Source: Clostridia bacterium
GTDB lineage: Bacteria; Bacillota; Clostridia; Christensenellales; CAG-138
Assembly (NCBI GenBank): GCA_030533005.1
Contig: JAUNJX010000020.1
Location: forward strand, 1 to 38,579
Length of the DNA: 38,579 bases
Direction: 5' to 3'
Part shown: in pieces, positions 33,664 to 38,579 of the stretch
How the letters are laid out: every line of letters starts with the position of its first letter
Position numbering within the stretch: the stretch's first letter is position 1
Notes under the pieces: model-generated
The model's input: the letters and a program-made list of their open reading frames with translations, nothing else
Databases searched by the model: none
Told to the model about the DNA's origin: nothing
Translations under genes and position numbers: made by a program

Positions 33664-33678
33664 ATAAAAAATATCTAT
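33664..33678. promoter_or_regulatory. Putative LysR-type box upstream of the BCCT promoter
   Basis: ATAAAAAATATCTAT fits T-N11-A and ends 18 bp before the -35 of the BCCT promoter, about 60 bp ahead of the expected start. That is the usual recognition-site position for LysR activators. It lies between the divergent LysR and BCCT promoters. Confidence 0.5.
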
Positions 33679-33696
33679 GAAACTTGCGCATTTATA

Positions 33697-33725
33697 TTGT
33701 GTTTCATTTAATAATCATGTATACT
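33697..33725 (+). promoter_or_regulatory. Promoter of the BCCT transporter gene
   Basis: Plus strand: TTGTGT (33697-33702), 17-bp spacer, TATACT (33720-33725). ATAATCATG in the spacer matches the half of the palindrome found in the grdI and LysR promoters. The gap 33517-33859 otherwise holds the divergent promoter, the LysR box and a leader of about 130 bases without a recognised riboswitch. Confidence 0.6.
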
Positions 33726-33859
33726 AAATATGTCAATAAGAATCTGCGTACATTTCTACCCGCCGTATCATTTCATCGTATACCGCTGCCGTTATGTTTG
33801 TGGGGACTTGCATATCGTGAAGCCGGTTACCGACAAAACGAGCAAGTAGGAGGTACCTA

Positions 33860-35386
33860 ATGAAAGGAAAGCAACCCAACGCCGTTTTCCTGATTTCCGT
33901 GGCGCTTACGCTGGCGATCTGTATCTGGGGCATGGCGTGGCCGGTCTCCTTTACGAACGCGGCCAACGGCAGCATGGAATTTTTGACGGTGAATTTCGCG
34001 TGGCTCTATTGCCTTGCGATGACGCTGTTCGTAGCGTTTTGCATCTGGATAGGCTTTATCAGCAAATATAAGACCATGCGTCTGGGGCCGGACGATTCAA
34101 AGCCGGAATACAGCACGATGGCATGGTTTGCCATGCTGTTTTCCGCCGGCATGGGCGTAGGCCTGGTATTCTGGGGGATCGCCGAGCCGCTCAACTTCTT
34201 CGTCGCCCCCATAGGCGGCATTACACCCGGCAGCGGAGAAGCGATGCGCTTTGCGTTTGCCAAGGCCTTTTTGCACTGGGGCATCCACCCTTGGGCCAAT
34301 TACGCGGTGCTTGCGCTGGCGCTTGCGTTCATGCAGTTTCGGCGGGGCAAGCCGGCGCTCGTCAGCTCCGTATTCATCCCGCTCATCGGCGAAAAGCGCG
34401 TAAACGGCTGGATGGGCAAGACCGTGGACATCCTCGCGCTGTTCGCAACGGCAGGCGGCGTGGCGACGTCGCTTGGCATGGGTGTATTGCAAATCAATTC
34501 AGGCCTAAACTTTCTCTTTGACATCCCGGAAACACGGCTTGTACAACTCATTCTCATCATCGTGCTCGCGGTTATCTACATCGCAACGGCGATCGGCGGC
34601 ATTGAAAAGGGCATCAGCCAGGTTTCCAATCTCAACGTAAAGATCGCGGTCGGCGTCATGCTGGTGCTGCTGGTGGTAGGACCCACGGTGCCCATCCTCA
34701 ACAATATGATGGAGGGCGTGGGCGCGTATCTTTCCGGCATGATCGCAAGCACCTTCTCCGTGGGCGCTTTCGGCGACGGGCAATGGTACCGCAGCTGGAC
34801 GATCTTCTACTGGGCATGGTGGATCTCATGGGCGCCGTTTACGGGCTCCTTCATCGCGCGCATCTCACGCGGGCGCACCATCGGCGAGTTTATGCGCGGC
34901 GTGCTGCTGCTGCCCGCAGGATTCTCCGTAATCTGGTTCTCCATATTCGGCACGCTGGGCATGGAGCTGGATTTTGAAATTGGCAAACAGGCCATTACCT
35001 CCACCGCTACCGCGCTCTTTACCGTGTTGCAGCACTATCCCTTGGGCGTTGCGCTCTCGGTGGTCATCTTCGTGCTGATCTGCACCTTCTTTATTACCTC
35101 CGCCAATTCCGCAACGTATGTGCTGGGCATGTACAGCGAAAAGGGCACGCTTTCCCCCAGCAACCGCAGCAAGGTCATCTGGGGCGTACTGATGGCAGCG
35201 CTGGCGGCGGCCATGATGTTTGCAAGCGACAACGGCCTTTCCATGCTGCAAATACTCTCCATCGTCGCGGCATTCCCCTTTGCGTTTATCATGCTGGCGT
35301 CCATTCTGTCGCTGCTCAAGGGGCTTAAGCAGGAAAGCCTGCAAGCGGACGGAGCAGCCGTTTCGCAAACAGAGCCCGCCGAATAG
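33860..35386 (+). CDS. BCCT-family betaine/carnitine/choline transporter
   Basis: A 508-residue secondary transporter with twelve predicted helices. BCCT marks are the glycine-rich GMGVGLVFWGIAEPLNFF near residue 97 and the tryptophan-rich substrate helix FYWAWWISWAPFTGSFIARISRGRTIGEF near 313 (key part WAWWISWAPF), followed by SANSATYVLGMYS near 415. It imports quaternary ammonium compounds; whether it uses sodium or exchanges substrates cannot be read. Its place between two Grd modules, next to the betaine-type pair, suggests it brings in the reductase substrate. AGGAGG lies upstream of ATG 33860. Three hairpins follow, separating it from the convergent grdH gene. Confidence 0.93.
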   Translation: MKGKQPNAVFLISVALTLAICIWGMAWPVSFTNAANGSMEFLTVNFAWLYCLAMTLFVAFCIWIGFISKYKTMRLGPDDSKPEYSTMAWFAMLFSAGMGVGLVFWGIAEPLNFFVAPIGGITPGSGEAMRFAFAKAFLHWGIHPWANYAVLALALAFMQFRRGKPALVSSVFIPLIGEKRVNGWMGKTVDILALFATAGGVATSLGMGVLQINSGLNFLFDIPETRLVQLILIIVLAVIYIATAIGGIEKGISQVSNLNVKIAVGVMLVLLVVGPTVPILNNMMEGVGAYLSGMIASTFSVGAFGDGQWYRSWTIFYWAWWISWAPFTGSFIARISRGRTIGEFMRGVLLLPAGFSVIWFSIFGTLGMELDFEIGKQAITSTATALFTVLQHYPLGVALSVVIFVLICTFFITSANSATYVLGMYSEKGTLSPSNRSKVIWGVLMAALAAAMMFASDNGLSMLQILSIVAAFPFAFIMLASILSLLKGLKQESLQADGAAVSQTEPAE

Positions 35387-35416
35387 GGCAACTGCAAATC
35401 CATACACCACACAACG

Positions 35417-35440
35417 CGCCCGGTGCTTCCGCACCGGGCG
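35417..35440. terminator. Hairpin 1 of a stacked set behind the BCCT gene
   Basis: CGCCCGGTGC and GCACCGGGCG form a perfect 10-bp stem with loop TTCC. No T run. The core GCCCGGTGC-TTCY-GCACCGGGC recurs in the hairpin at 35545-35576. Confidence 0.5.
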
Positions 35441-35448
35441 TCAGTCTG

Positions 35449-35479
35449 TCGAAAAAGTGGCTAACGCCACGTTTTTCGA
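35449..35479. terminator. Hairpin 2: A/T-flanked terminator-like stem
   Basis: TCGAAAAAGTGGC pairs with GCCAC-(G)-TTTTTCGA around loop TAAC, one bulged base. The A/T-rich lower stem gives T runs on both strands, so it can serve the BCCT gene and the convergent grdH. Confidence 0.55.
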
Positions 35480-35544
35480 GGATTCACGGTTCGCTTGCGC
35501 CTTTGGCGCGGCCAGCTTCCGTGCCCCTGACGTTTTTTTACAGG

Positions 35545-35576
35545 ACGATGCCCGGTGCTTCTGCACCGGGCATCGT
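35545..35576. terminator. Hairpin 3: perfect 14-bp stem behind grdH
   Basis: ACGATGCCCGGTGC and its exact complement enclose TTCT. It starts 22 bp downstream of the grdH stop (minus strand). On the minus strand it is followed by CCTG and A-rich sequence, not a T run. Confidence 0.5.
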
Positions 35577-35597
35577 TGCTTTGCCGTTAAGCCTATA

Positions 35598-36920
35598 TTA
35601 GATGCGGGTTTTAAACACCGTCTGCTCGGTTATATCCGTGGCGAGCGCGTCCAGCGCCACGCCAACCCTGTGGTAACGCAGCTTCCACTGCTCCTCGGCG
35701 GGCGTATTGGGATCGCCCAAGGGATAGGGAATGGAAATGGTGGGCACGATGCGATTCGCGCCAACGGTCAGGGAAACAGGGATCAGGTTACACATGTGGA
35801 CAATCGGGAAGCCAGCCTTCTCAAATTCTTTTACCATCGTTGCACCGCAACGCGTGCAGGTGCCTCAGGTGGAGCCCAGAACCACAGCGGTCACGCCGTC
35901 TGCCACGAGCTGCGGGATGATCTCCTGCGCCATACGGCGTGCCTCGGCCTCGGTGGTACCCGTGCCAACCGTGGAATAGAAACGGTCGTGCAGCCTGCCG
36001 AACTTCCCTGCCTTTTCATAGGCACGCATGGCGTCCAGCGGCACGATGACGTTGGGATCGGCGTTGGCGGCAGCGGGATCGAAGCCCGCGTGGATGGTCT
36101 TGAATATGTTTCCCTCCAGCCTGTCCATGCCTGTAACGTCATAGCTGCCCCAGCGCGTCGCGGAGGCGGACTGGATGCGGTCTGGATTCTCCACGGGCAC
36201 GATGCCGCCCGTCGTCACGAGCGCGATCACGGCCTTTTTAAGATCCTTGATGGCGGGCGCGATGGGGACGACCTCCTTTTCGGGTATCACCAGCTCCGTT
36301 TGATAGGGCTGCTTGTTCATCTTCTTGATGAGCATCTGCACGCCGCGATAGGCTGCGGTATTTTCGCGCTTGTCCGCAAGGTATTTTTCATGGCGACAGC
36401 CGCGCGGAAAATATCCCTCCGCCTCCGCGCCTTCGTTCGTGCCGCCCGCGAGCAGCTTGTTGGCGAAATCCACCATGACCTTGACGTCCTGCCGCATTTT
36501 GACGGCGCCCTTGCCGCCCTTGAAGATGATGACGTCCTTTTTGAACATATCGACGCCGGGATTTTCCTCGTTCATGGAGGTGAGCACAAGAACGTTTTCA
36601 AACTGCGCCTCGACCGCCTTGCAGACGTTGCCGCAGGCGACGCCGTAGCGCCCGGCCTGAAACGCCGGACCCGCGATAAAGAGATCGAAATCCTTGTCCT
36701 TGAGCATATCCATGATGCGTTCAAGCGCCTCCTGCGTTTGCGAACCCATGAAGTTGTCGCCGCAAACGACGGTATGCGTGACCTTGGCGTCCTCCAGAGC
36801 CGCTTCTATGGCAACGACGGGCCCGATGCAGCCCTCCACGATGTAGGGCGCCTGATCGGCCTTATCCTCGCCGCCGATACCGGCAAAGAATTGATTGACG
36901 TAGCAAATTACTTTTTTCAT
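35598..36920 (-). CDS. grdH: Selenoprotein GrdH/GrdF-like, betaine/sarcosine-type reductase component B subunit
   Basis: A 440-residue selenoprotein read through UGA at 35865-35867 as Sec352. It is paralogous to grdB (YVNQFFAGIGGEDKADQAP, CGDNFMGSQ, AGPAFQAGRYGVACG, VTTGGIVPVENPDRIQSASATRW, GSTUGTCTRCGATMVKE with U for Sec) but differs in features I associate with betaine/sarcosine subunits: FIAGPAFQAG rather than FNAG, FPRGCRHEKY, and HMCNLIPVSLTVGANRIVPTISIPYPLG rather than HICTVVP. With the GrdI-like partner it would bind the methylated amine and hand the carboxymethyl group to GrdA. Betaine is favoured by the nearby BCCT gene; sarcosine is possible. AAGGAG at seven-base spacing supports ATG 36920. 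The grdI gene ends 18 bp upstream. Confidence 0.9.
35838..35852 (-). promoter_or_regulatory. SECIS-type hairpin of grdH
   Basis: On the minus strand, 12 bases after the UGA, CGTTGC pairs perfectly with GCAACG (6 bp) around GGT. It stands at the codons Arg-Cys-Gly-Ala-Thr, the same place as the grdB hairpin, with compensating base changes in both arms. Confidence 0.72.
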
Positions 36921-36938
36921 ATTGCGTCTCCTTGCACC

Positions 36939-38267
36939 TTAATATTCGATCATGGTCTTGACGGAGAAACCGGAGATATGATCGCCGCAGAACCAGTTGT
37001 TGTCCTCCATGATGACGGAGCCGTCGTCGCGCGCGGACTTGCCGAGCTTTTCATCATAGCCCCAGCTGCCGGACATACCGTCGCGGTTGAGCGCCTCAAG
37101 GCAGCCGATCACCGTCTTGCAGGCGGGCAGGTCGGAAAGCTCCGAAACGTTGCCCGTGGAGACGAGCGCGTTGAGCTTGGCGTCCAGCGTGACCAGCGGC
37201 TGGGAAAAGCCATCGCGTCCTGTGCACTCGTTGGAGATACCCACCACGGGAACGCCAACGTCCTCCAAGGCTACCTGACAGCGCACATAGTCGGCGTCGG
37301 GATTGCCGTAGCCCTCCTCGGTGACGATGGCGTAGTCCACGCCTAGGTTTTTCGCCATATTGGCGACCATGATCGCCGCGCGCTCCTTCTGTTCCAGCGC
37401 GACGTTGAGCATGGAGAGTATCACGCCCGTGAAATTCAGGCTTTTGCCATCCTCCGCGAACAGCTCCTTGATGGTGGGGAAATTCTGCATCTCGTAGGTG
37501 GACCATTTGGAGGAGGCGGGCATGAAGGAGCCGGAGATCAGGGCGCCGTCCAGCACCTCGGTGGGGCTGACGAAGGTGGGCAGATACTTGTTCATGTCCC
37601 AGCCGTACCACAGATCGTTGTAGCCCAGCGCCTCCATCTGGGATTGCGGCTGCAACACCAGCGCCACGTTGGGAAGGCCGTTTTGCTCGGCCGCGCGCGC
37701 CGATACGGGCGCATACTCGTATGCTTCAAAGGACTCGGCTTCCATGCCCTTGACGATGCCGCCCAGATATTCCGCAAAGCGGTGTCCCGCCCAGCGCAGG
37801 GCGTGGTTGCACTTTTGCTGCTCATGGCGCTCGAATTCCTCATCCGTGTCGCCCACAAGGCAGATGTTGATGAGCTTGGACCAGTAGGTGTGTTTCGCGC
37901 CCTCGCCGCCCATGTCGATCACGCCGTCTCCGAAGGAACCCCAGCATTTTCCGACGACGGTGACGCAGCAGCCCTTGAGCGCCTTCAATTCTCCTTCGCC
38001 CGCGGGTACGACGTCGCCCGTCACGCCGGGAAACAGCGTGCGGCCATCCACGCGGCAGCGCGGCTCGATCACTTCGATCACGGGGACGATGCGGGTATCG
38101 TCGCCCGGATTGGCGATCACGATATCCAGCGCCGTGATATGGTCGTCACATTCCCGCAGGTATGTGATCGCCGCCTCCTTGTCAATCGTGAGAACGCCGT
38201 TTGTAAAGGCGTTTTCCGTTCCAAGGCAAACCTTTTTTACAGTTAGATTGCCGATTTTCAGCTTCAT
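36939..38267 (-). CDS. grdI: GrdI/GrdG-like component B subunit lacking the pyruvoyl cysteine
   Basis: A 442-residue GrdE homologue. Shared marks: MKLKIGNLTVKKV, VIEPRCRVDGRTLFPGVTG, GVIDMGGEGAKHTYWS, SPTEVLDGALISG, NFTGVILSMLNVAL and IVTEEGYGNPDADYV. At the position of the Asn-Cys cleavage site it reads ISGSFMPASSK: Ser247-Phe248 replace Asn241-Cys242 of the GrdE here, and the second Cys is also gone. Cysteine-derived pyruvoyl formation is therefore not possible. Betaine cannot form a Schiff base, and the betaine/sarcosine proteins are, as I recall, isolated as uncleaved 45-48 kDa subunits, so this fits a betaine reductase. ATG 38267 with AAGGAG nine bases upstream; an open frame runs 28 codons further without family similarity. 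Confidence 0.88.
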   Translation of the reverse strand: MKLKIGNLTVKKVCLGTENAFTNGVLTIDKEAAITYLRECDDHITALDIVIANPGDDTRIVPVIEVIEPRCRVDGRTLFPGVTGDVVPAGEGELKALKGCCVTVVGKCWGSFGDGVIDMGGEGAKHTYWSKLINICLVGDTDEEFERHEQQKCNHALRWAGHRFAEYLGGIVKGMEAESFEAYEYAPVSARAAEQNGLPNVALVLQPQSQMEALGYNDLWYGWDMNKYLPTFVSPTEVLDGALISGSFMPASSKWSTYEMQNFPTIKELFAEDGKSLNFTGVILSMLNVALEQKERAAIMVANMAKNLGVDYAIVTEEGYGNPDADYVRCQVALEDVGVPVVGISNECTGRDGFSQPLVTLDAKLNALVSTGNVSELSDLPACKTVIGCLEALNRDGMSGSWGYDEKLGKSARDDGSVIMEDNNWFCGDHISGFSVKTMIEY

Positions 38268-38355
38268 AGCAACGACTCCTTTCCTTGGTGCAGCTATTTG
38301 TGGTGTTAGAGAGGACTTGGGGACTTTGGTGCAGTGCATTTCGCGTATCATTTCG

Positions 38356-38391
38356 TAATCATGATTATAATATAAATTAAAGGGATTACAA
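38356..38391 (-). promoter_or_regulatory. Promoter of grdI-grdH with palindromic operator
   Basis: Minus strand: TTGTAA (38386-38391), 16-bp spacer, TATAAT (38364-38369). The palindrome TAATCATGATTA (38356-38367) overlaps the -10. The 19-bp word at 38356-38374 is identical to 27264-27282 in the LysR promoter, in the same orientation to the -10. Confidence 0.6.
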
Positions 38392-38407
38392 CAAGAAAAG
38401 CAGGTCT

Positions 38408-38422
38408 ATAGAAATTTTCAAT
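38408..38422. promoter_or_regulatory. Putative LysR-type box upstream of the grdI promoter
   Basis: ATAGAAATTTTCAAT fits T-N11-A; its left half equals that of the box at 32122 and its right half is weaker. It ends 16 bp before the -35, nearly the same spacing as the box at the BCCT promoter. Confidence 0.45.
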
Positions 38423-38458
38423 ATATGATGCGGATTTTTCACAACCGGCGCAAAAAAA

Positions 38459-38479
38459 GACAGCGGAATGACCGCTGCC
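38459..38479 (-). terminator. Intrinsic terminator of the gene at the right edge
   Basis: On the minus strand GGCAGCGG pairs with CCGCTGTC (8 positions, one G-T) around five bases and is followed by seven T. It lies about 20 bp after the stop of the edge gene and insulates it from the grdI promoter. Confidence 0.75.
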
Positions 38480-38499
38480 TTTTTGCCTGTTCGCTTGGT

Positions 38500-38579
38500 T
38501 TAGATGTGCTTTTTGATCATAGCTTCCACGTTTTCGGGCGTTGCATCGTCCTTGACGCAGGAATCGATGATCTCACCGT
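38500..38579 (-). CDS. C-terminal fragment of an unidentified protein
   Basis: Only the last 25 residues are in the window, ending KKHI before a TAA at 38500-38502. The readable part contains IIDSCVKDDATPENVEAMI, a helical, acidic C-terminus. I do not recognise the family. Its own terminator follows, and the grdI promoter begins about 110 bp further on, so it is upstream of, and probably separate from, the grdIH operon. It could be another reductase-related gene, but nothing seen here shows that. Confidence 0.5.
   Translation of the reverse strand, partial: GEIIDSCVKDDATPENVEAMIKKHI

Noticed and set aside
33726..33859. Glycine or other riboswitch in the BCCT leader
   Set aside because: The conserved core of a glycine riboswitch was not found and no stable multi-stem fold was apparent by eye; only a weak ACTTGC/GCAAGT pairing near the ribosome-binding site.
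33733..33975. Small minus-strand frame in the BCCT leader
   Set aside because: It has no ribosome-binding site, overlaps the BCCT start in antisense and resembles no known small protein.
35220..37346. Open plus-strand frame of about 700 codons across the BCCT 3' end, grdH and grdI
   Set aside because: It runs antisense to two well-conserved genes and through three hairpins; the length results from GC-rich codon use on the other strand.
1..38579. CRISPR arrays, tRNA or rRNA genes, transposases, phage genes
   Set aside because: No regularly spaced repeats, cloverleaf sequences, rRNA segments or mobile-element proteins were recognised on either strand.

Overview
The window is a GC-rich Firmicutes chromosome segment, most likely from an anaerobic clostridial lineage. 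The pointers are two UGA-selenocysteine amino-acid/amine reductase modules (Grd family), a GrdX protein, YesN/YesM-type two-component proteins, LplA/LplB/YtcP-type sugar importers, a YesL protein and an aldehyde:ferredoxin-oxidoreductase-like protein. The lineage below class level cannot be read from the sequence.

Layout, left to right. (1) 1-2515: tail of a FecCD-type permease, its ATPase and a divergent AOR-like protein, then a tyrosine phosphatase (2526-3359). (2) 3283-7839, minus strand: a PHP phosphoesterase, a lipoprotein binding protein, an ATPase and a fused double-domain permease, forming an iron/phosphonate/hexose-phosphate-type importer. (3) 8097-9553: a soluble P-type-ATPase-like HAD protein and a LysR regulator. 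(4) 9639-14348: a YesN-type response regulator divergent from a complete LplB/YtcP/LplA-type importer. (5) 14453-24811: a minus-strand operon GH94 phosphorylase, phosphohexomutase, YesM-type histidine kinase, orphan binding protein, YesL, divergent from a sugar kinase and NagA. Together these give a coherent phosphorolytic route for N,N'-diacetylchitobiose to glucosamine-6-phosphate. (6) 24808-25911: two GNAT acetyltransferases in visibly AT-richer DNA. (7) 26206-38579: the amino-acid/amine reductase locus.

The reductase locus is the most interesting part. Module 1 (grdX-grdE-grdB-ykvI, 27420-31751) looks like the substrate-specific component B of glycine reductase: GrdE keeps the Asn241-Cys242 pyruvoyl-forming site and GrdB has Sec350. 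Module 2 (35598-38267) is a betaine/sarcosine-type pair: GrdH-like with Sec352, and a GrdI-like partner in which the pyruvoyl cysteine is replaced (Ser247-Phe248). Between them lie a BCCT-family betaine/carnitine/choline transporter and a divergent LysR regulator whose gene is coupled (ATGA) to a YbaK/ProX tRNA-editing-like gene. Neither GrdA, GrdC/GrdD, thioredoxin nor the Sec machinery is in the window, so these must be supplied from elsewhere.

Regulatory reading. Both in-frame UGA codons are followed by a hairpin whose stem covaries between the two genes. LysR-type T-N11-A boxes of similar sequence sit 16-18 bp upstream of the -35 of the BCCT and grdI promoters, with a third near module 1. 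A 19-bp word overlapping the -10 is identical in the grdI promoter and the promoter of the LysR gene at 26206-27174. All coordinates and motifs were read by eye; family assignments come from recognised motifs and gene context, not from database searches.
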